In this document: piece after piece, positions 1 to 8,798 of the stretch
How positions within the stretch are numbered: position 1 is the first letter of the stretch
How the letters are laid out: each line of letters begins with the position of its first letter
The notes under the pieces: model-generated
What the model was told of the DNA's origin: nothing
Database searches by the model: none
What the model saw: the letters and a program-made list of their open reading frames with translations, nothing else
Source of the DNA: Mesobacillus harenae
GTDB taxonomy: Bacteria; Bacillota; Bacilli; Bacillales; Cytobacillaceae
Length of the DNA stretch: 64,000 nt
Direction: 5' to 3'
Assembly: GCF_013343715.1 (NCBI RefSeq)
Contig: NZ_JABUNR010000002.1
Span: 124,001 to 188,000 of the forward strand
Program-made: the position numbers and the translations under genes

Positions 1-129
1 ATGGCTCTTAAGTTCTGTCTTTGTTTTGCCATTTTTTATTTATTAACGCAGCGACTACAACAATAATACGGAATAACAATGATAGGCGGTTGGCATTTTC
101 AGCTTTTTCATGACTAAATCTCCCCATTC

Positions 130-1485
130 CTAACGTGATAATTGATAAATCGACTTTGCATAAATTCGTATCGCTTGCTGGATATCCTTTATCACTATAT
201 ATTCATTCGGCTGGTGCTCGACCTTTTCTCTGCCGGGAAAAACTGCTCCAAATGCAACACAGTTTTCCATCGCCCTTGCATAGGTTGCTCCACCGGAACT
301 AATTGGTTTTGATGTTAGGTCTCCGGTTACTTCTCTGTACACACTTAGAAGTGTCTTTATGAGCGGATGATCCTCAGGAACATAAATAGGCCGCAAATAA
401 TCATATTCCTCGTACTTCAAACCAAATTTTTCAGCACTTGCAGATAACCGTTTTACCAGCTGCTCTTTATCTGCGGTCACCGGAATCCGCATATCGATGG
501 ATAAGGTTTCCCGTTCAGCCAGCTCGATTTTCCCAATATTAAACTTTAATTTGCCGCTCACTACATCCTCACAAATTCCAAAAATTGATTCAGCAAATGC
601 ATCTTCTCTAATTTCACTGCAGATAAAGCTGATGGTTTTTGAAGAAATACCAGCAGCCTGCATCGCCAGCACAAGCCGAACAATTGCATTTTTCCCGGTC
701 TCTGCTACTTGGGCATGAACCGGCTCTCCCAATACCTTTAGCCCGTCTGTGATAACCTGATATTCATACCCCAGCTGCTCCAGCTCCTGCTTCACTTCAG
801 CCACCAGGTCACCCTTGTACTCAGCTGCATCTGGCACCGCATTAAAAGCAGTTCCCGCTTTCAAGCAGATCCCTGAATTATTTTTTGCGGATAAGGTGAG
901 CTGAAGCAGCCCTTTTTCAGCAAATACAAGCGGAAAACTAGAGTCGGGTGTAAAACCCATCGATGGCATTTCTTCTCTTTGACTGTATTCCTTCATGCAG
1001 CGCCATAGTGTTTCCTCGTCCGTTCCAAAAATGAATCGAATTCTTTTGTTAAAAACAACTCCGGCATCCATTAATAGCTTGACTGCATATAAACTCGCGA
1101 GTGTCGGCCCTTTATCGTCTTGGGTGCCCCTTCCAAAAACCTTTCCATCCTTCACCATTGGGTCGAAAGGCTGGGTATCCCATACTTCAAGTTCTCCAGC
1201 GGGAACAACATCCACGTGGCCAAGGATGCCAATCATTTCAGCTCCTGAGCCAATTTCTGCGCATCCGTAATACCCCTCCGGATTTTTGAATGTACGAAAT
1301 CCTAGACTATTTGATATCGCAAGTATCTCATCCAAAGCGCGGTCAATGTCCTCACCAAAAGGCTTGCCTTGTGATTCCTTACCAATAATGCTAGGCACAC
1401 TGACAATTTTTTTCAAATCTTCAATAAACGATTTCTCGTTCTCCTTTATCCACCAATCCATATGCTGGTCGCTGAATGGGTACAA
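130..1485 (-). CDS. M20 family metallo-dipeptidase (PepV/Sapep-like)
   Basis: Probable zinc dipeptidase that hydrolyses dipeptides in the cytoplasm. The usual M20 metal and catalytic motifs are visible: GHVDVVP (metal His and Asp), GRGTQDDKGP (bridging Asp), FGTDEET (catalytic Glu pair), a following GFTPDSSFP Asp, and a C-terminal EHQPNEY His. About 450 residues matches PepV-type enzymes with an inserted lid domain. The frame can be extended to a GTG at 1494, but AAGGAG lies directly against that codon; a TTG at 1485 has AAGGAG eight bases upstream, so I prefer it. An ATG at 1461 is a third option. It lies beside remnants of a carbamate kinase gene, so it may once have been in a nitrogen-catabolism cluster (inference). 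Physiological substrate unknown. Confidence 0.85.
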   Translation of the reverse strand: MYPFSDQHMDWWIKENEKSFIEDLKKIVSVPSIIGKESQGKPFGEDIDRALDEILAISNSLGFRTFKNPEGYYGCAEIGSGAEMIGILGHVDVVPAGELEVWDTQPFDPMVKDGKVFGRGTQDDKGPTLASLYAVKLLMDAGVVFNKRIRFIFGTDEETLWRCMKEYSQREEMPSMGFTPDSSFPLVFAEKGLLQLTLSAKNNSGICLKAGTAFNAVPDAAEYKGDLVAEVKQELEQLGYEYQVITDGLKVLGEPVHAQVAETGKNAIVRLVLAMQAAGISSKTISFICSEIREDAFAESIFGICEDVVSGKLKFNIGKIELAERETLSIDMRIPVTADKEQLVKRLSASAEKFGLKYEEYDYLRPIYVPEDHPLIKTLLSVYREVTGDLTSKPISSGGATYARAMENCVAFGAVFPGREKVEHQPNEYIVIKDIQQAIRIYAKSIYQLSR

Positions 1486-1499
1486 TATCTTCACTCCTT

Positions 1500-2150
1500 A
1501 CTTATAGTTCCGGTATCTCCTTGCAGAGCTTCATAGGCCTTTTCAAGTGACGTAATGATTGCTTTTCGGCCCGGTTTGATTCTGCAAACATTAAAACAGC
1601 CTCTATTTTTGGCAGCATGCTTCCCGGCGCAGAATGCGATTCTTTAGTATACCTCGAGCAATTTAGCCTTTCTGGAAAATGCTAGGCCATTCTTAACTAC
1701 AAGAATATGAGTAACGGCAATAACAATATCCTTATCAATGTTCTCTTTCTCCAAAACTCCAATAGCGCATGTTTGATTCCACTATCCCAATCTACCCTGA
1801 CTAGTCACACCGCATGTACCGAGCAGCATTGGCCCCAGCTTTTCACTTTGATTCAATTGATGTTGCATTGCAGACAATATATTCCCTACCTGTAAGTCCG
1901 TTCCCATGGGCAACCACCAAATCGTAACCGTCTTTGACCAGCTTGGCAAGCTGGTCTGCTGTATCCTAGCAAGCTTTTTTTGTTCATCTGCGGTTGCCTA
2001 ATTTCCTTTCTGAATCGCATTTCGGCCCAATTCGGCTGGCTCATCTGCTAAAGCCTTTTTAAAAAGCAGGGCAGTATTAAAAAGTTGTGAGCAGTTGAAA
2101 TTCCAAAGTGCCGGAACCCATTGCGTCTGCAGTCTCCAGGAGTCTCGCTA
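1500..2150 (-). pseudogene. Decayed carbamate kinase gene (arcC-like), possibly with a fragment of an upstream gene
   Basis: No intact frame, but translating the minus strand in shifting frames recovers carbamate kinase pieces in the right order: a GRNAIQKGN-like start near 2020, LAKLVKDGYDLVVAHGNG near 1940, LLGTCGVTSQGRLG near 1810, DIVIAVTHILV near 1720, then APGSMLPKIEAVLMFAES and GRKAIITSLEKAYEAL near 1620-1510. Stops and frameshifts separate them. Further upstream (2150-2060) the string KVARLLETADAMGSGT resembles the C-terminal part of a DUF1116 (YlbE-like) protein, whose gene often precedes carbamate kinase in allantoin/purine-type nitrogen clusters; that part is from memory and less certain. 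Not expected to make an active enzyme. Confidence 0.7.
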
Positions 2151-2271
2151 CTTTACTGTTGTTAATCTGCTATAAACAATAACTTTTAACACGATAAAGA
2201 ACAACAAAAGGCAAGCAACATATTAATTTCCATTAATACGCCGCTTACCTTTTTCTATTATTATATTGGCC

Positions 2272-4611
2272 TTATAGGACTGGAATAGTCAGCTGTTGGC
2301 CAATATACAAAGCTTTTGCTGGATCAAGCTGGTTTGTATCCACGATTACCTGGATCGTCACCCCATGCTGCTGCGCAATTTTCCACAGTGTATCACCCGA
2401 TTGAACAGTATGTGTGATGGTTGCTGGCGGTGCCGGCTGTGCAGGTTCCGAAGCTTTCGGAATCAACAGCTTTTGCCCAATCATTAAAGCCTTTGCTGGA
2501 TCAAGCTGGTTTGTATCCACGATTGCCTGGATCGTCACCCCATGCTGCTGGGCAATTTTCCACAGTGTATCACCCGATTGAACGGTATGTGTGATGGTTG
2601 CTAGCGGTGCCGGCTGTGTTGGCTGTTGCGATTCTGATACTTTCGGAATCAACAGCTTCTGGCCAATCATTAAAGCTTTTGCTGGATCAAGCTGGTTTGT
2701 ATCCACGATTGCCTGAATCGTCACACCATGCAACTGGGCAATTTTCCATAGCGTATCACCGGATTGAACAGTATATGTGACTGTTTTAGCAGGTGGCTCT
2801 GGCTGTGTTGGCTGTGTCGGTTCTACAAGTGCCGCTGCATTCGGAATTGTTAATTTCTGGCCGACTAATAACGGCTTTGCAGGGTCAAGCTGATTAGCAT
2901 CAACTAGTGCCTGAATGGTTACACCAAACTTATGTGAAATTTTCCAGAGAGTATCACCTGGTTCAACAGCATAACTAACTGTATTAATGGTCTCCGGGGT
3001 AGCATTCGGGTCTGGAATTGAACGAGTAGCCACCGCGTTTTTCAAAATATATCCTTCAAATCCTCTGCTGTCGACATAAAAATTAACCTTGTACCAATCA
3101 GCGGTTTCATCCAGAATGGTTAATTGAGTACCTGCTGGAACTGTGACAAGGACTTCATTTGTCAGGGCAGGGCCTTTTCTAGAAATGGTTTCTTCAACCA
3201 CAGTCCCGCGAATGTCAGCAATATTCATTTTCTTTGTCAGATTCTCTGAAGTGGCCTCATTGCCGGCGAGATCCTTCATTTGAAAAGCAACTGTATATTG
3301 GTGGCCGTAGGTTACAGTTTGGCCAGTCTCTTCTTTACCATCCCAATATTTACCATGCCAGCCCTGGTTCAGCAACCCAAAATCGACTGTTCTTACGACT
3401 AGCCCATGGCTGTCTTTTACAAACATTTTCACGTAAGCATCTTCACTAAGGTGGAAATTAACTCGTGCGTCCCCAACCTCAAGAGGCGAATAACGAAACG
3501 GAATCGCTTCAAGGGTGAGACTTGGTTTAACCGTGTCATTTGCAGATGCATAATAATATAGATTGCTGCTAGAATCAATCGCTACCAGTGCACCTTCCAC
3601 AGCTCTTAATGGCTGATAACTTGCTCCTGGTGCAGTCATATTCCGGACTAGCTGGCCAGTGTTACTATCCAGCCATTTAATCTCACCATCTCCGTTTGCA
3701 ATAATATGAGCTGGCGTCACAATTAACGGACCGCGTGAAAATGAACCGGTTTTGTAGCTCCAACGCAAAGCCTTTGTGATCCTGTCATATGCTGCTACAT
3801 TTCCATTGCTCGTTTTTGTAAAAATGGTTGTGGCGTTCATCTCAAAATCAAAGTTTTCCTGAACTAAAAACTTCCAAAGGAACAGGCCATTTACAGAGTC
3901 GAACGCATGCATTTCCTTATAGCCTTTTACATATAGCTTCCCATCCATAAACGCTAGTTTTGTAGCATAGTAGTCTACATTTGTTGACGTCCACTGAACT
4001 TGGGCGGTTTCAGCATTTATAGCATACATTTTACGCTCCATGTCCAGCTGATTATCTGTTACAAAAAAGACTTTCCCATTGCCGAATGCAATGTTACTAT
4101 GCGGCTTTTCCCGGCTTGGAAGTGTGTACTCCCACTTTTCTGTTCCTGTTTGCAGGTCAAGAGCAGCAATTTTTCCGGTTTTAAATAGATAGAGTGTCGA
4201 CCCCTCCACTGCAAATCCAGACGCCTGATAAGCTTTGGTCCATAGAATAGCAGCGCCGGAACCATTATCCTTCAGAGCCGTGAATGCCCCATTCGCCTGA
4301 AAGAACAGAACATCGCCAGCGCCGGTGAAAGAGTAATAAGCCGTATTCGCATTTGTGGCATATTCCCATTTAACCTTGCCATCTAAAGCATTTACCGCTG
4401 TTATTTTATTGCCTTGACGCTCAGGAATATAGATGGTCTGCTGTTTCACAACAGCCTCATCATACTCGCTGTATGGAAGCAAATCGGTGGTGATCTTTTG
4501 CTTCAAGTCAACATTTAAAGGCACATTTACGTTAGCAGCTGCAAACGCTGTTAAAAAGATGAAGCCAAATAATGTTGTAAAACTAATCATTGCCAAAAGT
4601 TTCTTTGACAT
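2272..4611 (-). CDS. Secreted beta-propeller protein with FlgD-like, SH3 and four LysM domains
   Basis: Likely secreted, wall-associated protein. From the N terminus: a signal peptide (MSKKLLAMISFTTLFGFIFL and AFAA region); a PQQ-type beta-propeller of about 330 residues with repeated ALDxxTGxxxW motifs (ALDLQTGTEKWEY, AYDRITKALRWSY); an FlgD/Vpr-type Ig-like domain with YWDGKEETGQTV and DLAGN motifs; a bacterial SH3 domain (residues about 480-540); then four LysM domains, each with GDTLWKI and NQLDPAKxLxIGQKL, split by Pro-rich linkers. LysM domains bind peptidoglycan. LysM 2, 3 and 4 are almost identical. The frame opens at an ATG at 4632, but the ATG at 4611 starts the signal peptide and has AGAGGA about 11 bases upstream, so it is chosen. 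No catalytic domain is visible; role unknown, perhaps wall assembly or adhesion. Confidence 0.8.
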   Translation of the reverse strand: MSKKLLAMISFTTLFGFIFLTAFAAANVNVPLNVDLKQKITTDLLPYSEYDEAVVKQQTIYIPERQGNKITAVNALDGKVKWEYATNANTAYYSFTGAGDVLFFQANGAFTALKDNGSGAAILWTKAYQASGFAVEGSTLYLFKTGKIAALDLQTGTEKWEYTLPSREKPHSNIAFGNGKVFFVTDNQLDMERKMYAINAETAQVQWTSTNVDYYATKLAFMDGKLYVKGYKEMHAFDSVNGLFLWKFLVQENFDFEMNATTIFTKTSNGNVAAYDRITKALRWSYKTGSFSRGPLIVTPAHIIANGDGEIKWLDSNTGQLVRNMTAPGASYQPLRAVEGALVAIDSSSNLYYYASANDTVKPSLTLEAIPFRYSPLEVGDARVNFHLSEDAYVKMFVKDSHGLVVRTVDFGLLNQGWHGKYWDGKEETGQTVTYGHQYTVAFQMKDLAGNEATSENLTKKMNIADIRGTVVEETISRKGPALTNEVLVTVPAGTQLTILDETADWYKVNFYVDSRGFEGYILKNAVATRSIPDPNATPETINTVSYAVEPGDTLWKISHKFGVTIQALVDANQLDPAKPLLVGQKLTIPNAAALVEPTQPTQPEPPAKTVTYTVQSGDTLWKIAQLHGVTIQAIVDTNQLDPAKALMIGQKLLIPKVSESQQPTQPAPLATITHTVQSGDTLWKIAQQHGVTIQAIVDTNQLDPAKALMIGQKLLIPKASEPAQPAPPATITHTVQSGDTLWKIAQQHGVTIQVIVDTNQLDPAKALYIGQQLTIPVL
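2290..2990. repeat. Tandem LysM-coding repeats
   Basis: Within the LysM gene, units of about 180 bp recur four times. The three nearest the C terminus share long identical stretches (for example the block containing the codons for GVTIQAIVDTNQLDPAKAL at about 2465-2540 and 2648-2725). Such high nucleotide identity suggests recent duplication or ongoing gene conversion, so the repeat number may vary between strains. Confidence 0.8.
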
Positions 4612-4766
4612 CTCTCCCAGTCTTCCTCTCATAAAAAAAATAATAATAACGAGAGAATAATATCACAGCAAATAAGAATGGAAAACTGGGAAGTGATGGG
4701 CAGAACGGACTGGGCTTTCAAAAGAAGAACCAGCAATCTATCGACGAAAAAAAGCAGTTCCAAAAT

Positions 4767-5456
4767 TCATATCTTCAGCCGATAGCCCGCGCTCCAAACT
4801 GTTTCAATATACTGTGGCCTGGACGAATCTAATTCGATTTTTTCCCGGAGTTTTCGAATATGAACGGTGACAGTGGAGGTATCCCCAAACGAATCAATTC
4901 CCCAAATTTTTTCAAAAAGCATTTCCTTGTTGAAGACCCGATTTGGATGTTGTACGAGATAAAGAAGAAGATCATATTCTTTCGCAGTCAAAATAATCTC
5001 TTTTTTACTGATAAAGACACGCCGATCATCCATATCAATCATAAGAGTGCTTAAGGCAATTATATTCTTTTTAGCCTGTTCTTTGCCTATCAATCTTTCA
5101 TACCGTGATAAATGAGCTTTCACTCTAGCAACCATTTCTCCAGGACTGAACGGTTTTACCATATAATCATCTGCTCCCAGACCTAGGCCCCTAATTTTAT
5201 CAACATCTTCCTTTTTGGCTGAAATCATTAGAATAGGGGTGTCCTTTTCCTTACGAATTTGGCGGCAAATTTCATAACCGTTCATGTCCGGAAGCATAAG
5301 GTCGAGGATATAAAAATCAAATTGTTTTAATAAGGCCTTCTCAAGCCCCTGTTTCCCATTCTCCTCAATTTCTACTTGAAACCCATCCGCTTCTAGATAA
5401 TCTCTCTGCAATTCTGCGATATCATGATCATCTTCAATGATAAGAATCTTTTTCAT
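4767..5456 (-). CDS. OmpR/PhoB-family response regulator
   Basis: Cytoplasmic transcription factor of a two-component system. An N-terminal receiver domain shows the acidic pocket (IIEDDHD), the phospho-acceptor Asp in YILDLMLPD, a switch Ser in MISAKKE and a Lys in MVKPFSP. A C-terminal winged-helix follows, with the loop and recognition helix LREKIELDSSRPQYIETVWSAGYRLKI region. Length is normal (about 229 residues). The start is the ATG at 5456 with GGAAGGTG upstream; an ATG at 5465 is in frame but lacks a spaced site. It overlaps the kinase gene by about 20 bases, so the two are translationally coupled. Targets are not known; the neighbouring envelope protein genes at 7.0-8.3 kb are candidates. 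Confidence 0.92.
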   Translation of the reverse strand: MKKILIIEDDHDIAELQRDYLEADGFQVEIEENGKQGLEKALLKQFDFYILDLMLPDMNGYEICRQIRKEKDTPILMISAKKEDVDKIRGLGLGADDYMVKPFSPGEMVARVKAHLSRYERLIGKEQAKKNIIALSTLMIDMDDRRVFISKKEIILTAKEYDLLLYLVQHPNRVFNKEMLFEKIWGIDSFGDTSTVTVHIRKLREKIELDSSRPQYIETVWSAGYRLKI

Positions 5457-6912
5457 TACCATCACCTTCCAAGTGTTTACGCGGGATAGCCAGAAAGATT
5501 GTTGTTCCTTGACCGATTACGCTTTCTGCCTGGATTGACCCGCTATGGCCTTCGATAATTTGTTTAGCAATCGTCAACCCTAGCCCTGTTCCTCCAGTTT
5601 TTTTATTACGTGAAGATTCGACCCGATAAAATGCTTCGAAGAGGTAAGGAATTGAAGCTTCCGGGATTCCCGGTCCATTGTCTTTAATGGTAATGACCGC
5701 TTGTTTGTCTTCGGCTGCAAGAGATACCTGAATGAGTCCATTTGGTTTATCCATATACTTAGCACTGTTAAAAATCACATTGTTCATAACTCTTGATAAT
5801 TTTTCCTGGTCGGCACGCACATAGATGGAAGGCAGACCTTCTGTAAGCAACTCAAGCTCAATTCCTGTTTTTTGAAGCTCCAATCCCACTTCGTCTGTTA
5901 GTTCCTTTAAGTAGCTAACAAGGTTGATCTTTTCAAAATGAAATGGCACTTGTTTCAGATCAAGGGTTGAAACCAAAAACAGCTCATCAATCATGGCATC
6001 CATTTCATTAGCCCGCTTCGAAATGATCTCGAGGTACTTCGCTCTTTTTTCAGCTGTATGTGCAATACCATCCTGGATTCCCTCCACGTAGCCTTTGATT
6101 GAACTAATCGGGGTCTTCAAATCATGAGAAATATTTGACAACAGCAGCTTTCGGTCATTTTCATATTGAATTTGTTTTTCAACTGATTCTTTCAATTTAC
6201 CTCTCATCACCTCGAAGTCTGAGATGAGTTCTCCAATTTCATCTTTTCGATTGGAGGCTAGCTGAAATTGCAAATCACCTTCATTAATTTTCCTGGTTGA
6301 TTGCTGGAGCAATTTTAAAGGGTTGATCAAGCTTTTTGAAACAAGATACGACAGGAGTCCATTTGTTAAAATAAGGATCAGTAACAGCAACATCAGGATG
6401 ACAGGCAAATACTGATTTGTAAATTGTTCGATTCCACCAGCTTCTTCGACGATAAAAATACTGCCTTTCTGGCGGTTTGATAGATAATAATCATGCTGCC
6501 GAAACTTATATGGAATACCTTCTATCTCAACACTATCGTGAATTTGGTTAGCAAATTCCCCAAATGCGGGAAGATAGCCCTTAACCGGCAAATCACCAAA
6601 TCGTTCCGCCGAGTAAAATAAGCTGTCGTCCACCCTGAGAACCAATCCATAATCATATTTGTTTAGATTCTCATCCATTTCATCTAAAAAAGAGACATCC
6701 ATAAGCTTATCCGGATCAGCTGTTGTCAGCAGCTTCAGTTCCCCAAATAGAGAGTCTCGCTTGGCAATCCTATCTAATTCAAACCCGGATCCCGTCATGC
6801 CACTTCCACCCGCCAATACAAAGTACATGGCCGTAACAGCAACAAAGAAGAGAATAATAGGGACAATAATCATCGCACCGAAGGCCAAAGCCAGCTTTTT
6901 TTGGATGGACAT
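5434..6912 (-). CDS. HAMP-domain sensor histidine kinase
   Basis: Membrane sensor kinase partner of the downstream response regulator. Transmembrane helix 1 at residues about 10-34, an extracytoplasmic sensor of about 130 residues, helix 2 at about 169-191, a HAMP linker (SLINPLKLLQQSTRKINEGD), then HisKA with phospho-acceptor His263 in SNISHDLKTP, and an ATPase domain with N box (NNVIFNSAKYM), G1 box (DNGPGIP), F box (FEAFYR) and G2 box (GTGLGL). 492 residues is normal for the class. The sensor region is not recognised, so the signal is unknown. The gene begins about 95 bases after the neighbouring secreted-protein gene, with a transcription terminator in between. Confidence 0.92.
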   Translation of the reverse strand: MSIQKKLALAFGAMIIVPIILFFVAVTAMYFVLAGGSGMTGSGFELDRIAKRDSLFGELKLLTTADPDKLMDVSFLDEMDENLNKYDYGLVLRVDDSLFYSAERFGDLPVKGYLPAFGEFANQIHDSVEIEGIPYKFRQHDYYLSNRQKGSIFIVEEAGGIEQFTNQYLPVILMLLLLILILTNGLLSYLVSKSLINPLKLLQQSTRKINEGDLQFQLASNRKDEIGELISDFEVMRGKLKESVEKQIQYENDRKLLLSNISHDLKTPISSIKGYVEGIQDGIAHTAEKRAKYLEIISKRANEMDAMIDELFLVSTLDLKQVPFHFEKINLVSYLKELTDEVGLELQKTGIELELLTEGLPSIYVRADQEKLSRVMNNVIFNSAKYMDKPNGLIQVSLAAEDKQAVITIKDNGPGIPEASIPYLFEAFYRVESSRNKKTGGTGLGLTIAKQIIEGHSGSIQAESVIGQGTTIFLAIPRKHLEGDGNEKDSYH

Positions 6913-6969
6913 ACTAATTCACTACTTTCTTCTTGATAGAAAGGCTGAAACTTCTACCATTACTATAAT

Positions 6970-7002
6970 AAAAATAGGGCCTTGTAACTCAGCCCTATTT
7001 TT
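6970..7002 (-). terminator. Intrinsic terminator after the secreted-protein gene
   Basis: An 11-bp stem (arms 6970-6980 and 6992-7002, core AATAGGGC/GCCCTATT) followed on the minus strand by a T-rich tract. It lies directly after the stop codon at 7008 and separates that gene from the kinase gene. Confidence 0.85.
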
Positions 7003-7007
7003 ACGAA

Positions 7008-7883
7008 TTAATGTACTTTTTTCATTTCAAACCTTTCAACCACTTTACCTTCTAGGTTTATTTTGTCAATTTGAGTCTTGTTTACATTTGTTACGGCAAT
7101 ACTTACGTTTATTTCTACCTCATGTGCTATTCCGCTTTGATCTTTGCCTCTCACTGTGAAGGCAGCATCCTGGTTTTTGAGGTAGCCTTCATCAGTTAGG
7201 TTCGCTTGTACAAATACTTTTTCGATAGTAATATCCCTTTCAAGCATAGGGAGCTTAGAAACAAAGTTTTCAGCTAAGAACGGATATTCAGCAGTACTTA
7301 ACTCTATTTCACTATGAGCTTTAAAACCCATTTTGATCACTTGCTGGCCAATCGAGTGGATAATGGCTGGAATATCTTCGTTGTTCATCTCAATAATGAT
7401 CGTATTTTTATCTACTTTAAAATCATCCTGAATCGGCTGTGTGACTGCATTCATCACCAGCTCACCAAGCTTCATCATGGCAGGATCGTGGAACTTCTTC
7501 CCATCACTAGTGTTCATTTTAGGATGTTTTTCTTCTGTCAGATAATAGGTTTCTTCTCCAGTACGCTGGATGATTGGCTGACCATCCTGCACAATGGCAT
7601 TAAGCTGAAGCTCTTGATCAAGCGTTTTTATCTTTACTGCCCCCTCCGCCGAGTCTTGTTTCTTATCGAACTTCATGATTGTGTTTGTGTCTAAAAGCAG
7701 TTTCCCATTGTCCGTAATCGACATCTGCAGTTCTGTTGTTGCGTTATCCAATGTATGAGTCTTTTTCACCGCTACTTTATAGGACTCATAACCCGGAGAG
7801 TCGGCAAGGATGCTGTATGTTCCCGCCCCCGTGAACAAGATTCCTGCTGCAGCTACAATTGTCCATACTTTCTTTTTCATCAC
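7008..7883 (-). CDS. Secreted protein of unknown function
   Basis: Not recognised. N-terminal basic and hydrophobic stretch (MKKKVWTIVAAAGILFTGAG) is a signal peptide or anchor, and the rest (about 265 residues) is hydrophilic with no Cys lipobox. The mature part is rich in alternating beta-strand-like segments (TELQMSITDNGKLLLDTNTI, ELQLNAIVQDGQ), resembling the general form of DUF6612/LolA-like envelope proteins that bind lipids, though I see no decisive motif. A good site (AAGGAGG) precedes the ATG. It follows the membrane protein gene by 12 bases (same operon) and lies upstream of a two-component system, so an envelope-sensing or stress role is possible (inference). Confidence 0.7.
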   Translation of the reverse strand: MMKKKVWTIVAAAGILFTGAGTYSILADSPGYESYKVAVKKTHTLDNATTELQMSITDNGKLLLDTNTIMKFDKKQDSAEGAVKIKTLDQELQLNAIVQDGQPIIQRTGEETYYLTEEKHPKMNTSDGKKFHDPAMMKLGELVMNAVTQPIQDDFKVDKNTIIIEMNNEDIPAIIHSIGQQVIKMGFKAHSEIELSTAEYPFLAENFVSKLPMLERDITIEKVFVQANLTDEGYLKNQDAAFTVRGKDQSGIAHEVEINVSIAVTNVNKTQIDKINLEGKVVERFEMKKVH

Positions 7884-7895
7884 AAGTTCCTCCTT

Positions 7896-8288
7896 TTAAA
7901 ATGCATACCAATTCGTCATAAAAGCTAAAATCACTACCAAAATGATAATATAGGCGATACCAGCCACAGTAACTTTCTTTAAAGGCTGGCGGCCTTCAGG
8001 TTCTGCTTCCGCTAAGTACTGCTTTATTCCTTTCGACATCATTCCAAGTGTTCCGCCCATGGCAGCTATCAAAATTAAAACGATCCACGTTTTCCCCTCC
8101 TGGAAAGAGGGATAGATTAGCAGCCCACTTACGAGGACAACTAGTAAACTTATATTTGCTGCTAGAATTGCCCTCTTCCAAAAACGTGCGCCATATAAGG
8201 CTTTTTTCAGCGCTAAAAAAGGCAAAGGAATTAAAATCAAAAACACAATCGATACTGCTCTATGCATCATAAAGGCAGCTGTCCACAA
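7896..8288 (-). CDS. Small four-helix membrane protein, unknown function
   Basis: 130 residues with four predicted membrane helices: about residues 9-27, 42-61, 67-85 and 104-124. No family recognised. The start is a TTG at 8288 with AGGAGG seven bases upstream; ATG codons at positions 7 and 8 of the frame are alternatives. A His lies near the start of helix 1 but no haem-binding pair is obvious. First gene of a two-gene operon with the secreted protein at 7008-7883, probably forming an envelope pair, adjacent to a sensor kinase/regulator pair. Confidence 0.7.
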   Translation of the reverse strand: MWTAAFMMHRAVSIVFLILIPLPFLALKKALYGARFWKRAILAANISLLVVLVSGLLIYPSFQEGKTWIVLILIAAMGGTLGMMSKGIKQYLAEAEPEGRQPLKKVTVAGIAYIIILVVILAFMTNWYAF

Positions 8289-8798
8289 ACTAACTCCTCC
8301 TTTCTTCTTGTTTCTGTTCTCAGCTTAATCAATAAAAATAAATACCTTCTAAACGAATTCTTAAAAAAATCTTAAATCGTGTTAGAGACTAGCTGGTGTT
8401 TTGAATTTGGCCACAATTGATGATTGAATGCGGATGGCAGGGTAGAAGCGGGCATTTTGAGGTAAAGAGGAGGTTGCGCATCAACTTGTTACAAAAAAGA
8501 CTAGCTTCGATACAAGAAACAATTTTATGGAGGTTACTCACAAAGTGGTAAAAAAAAGATCGGGTTCACTTGTGTTAGGTGGACTTGTTTATGGCTAAGG
8601 CCGGTTAGCGGTTAACTATCCGATTCTTCCAGTATCCGGCCGTAAACCCATCACCAAACTGCTCGCCCGGTGATAAAGTCCCGTCAGCCCGACTTCCAGC
8701 CAATTTTAATAGAAAATAGAATAGAACACCTTTTTCAGGAAAAAATGAAGTTGAAGATCGGATTTTGAGCTGCAGTTCGAAAGGTTAGGAGCACGGGT
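8289..8798. other. Intergenic region, possible decayed gene
   Basis: About 510 bases between divergent genes. The plus strand at 8470-8660 has an open stretch after AGAGGAGG (reading EEVAHQLVTKKTSFDTRN and, later, GSLVLGGLVYG) that breaks at a stop near 8597 and continues with NYPILPVSGRKPITK before further stops. This may be a gene remnant; the family is not recognised. Promoters for the flanking genes must also lie here but I cannot place them with confidence. Confidence 0.3.

Noticed and set aside
6659..7159. 166-codon plus-strand frame over the kinase gene and terminator
   Set aside because: Crosses an intrinsic terminator and two minus-strand genes; no start signal.
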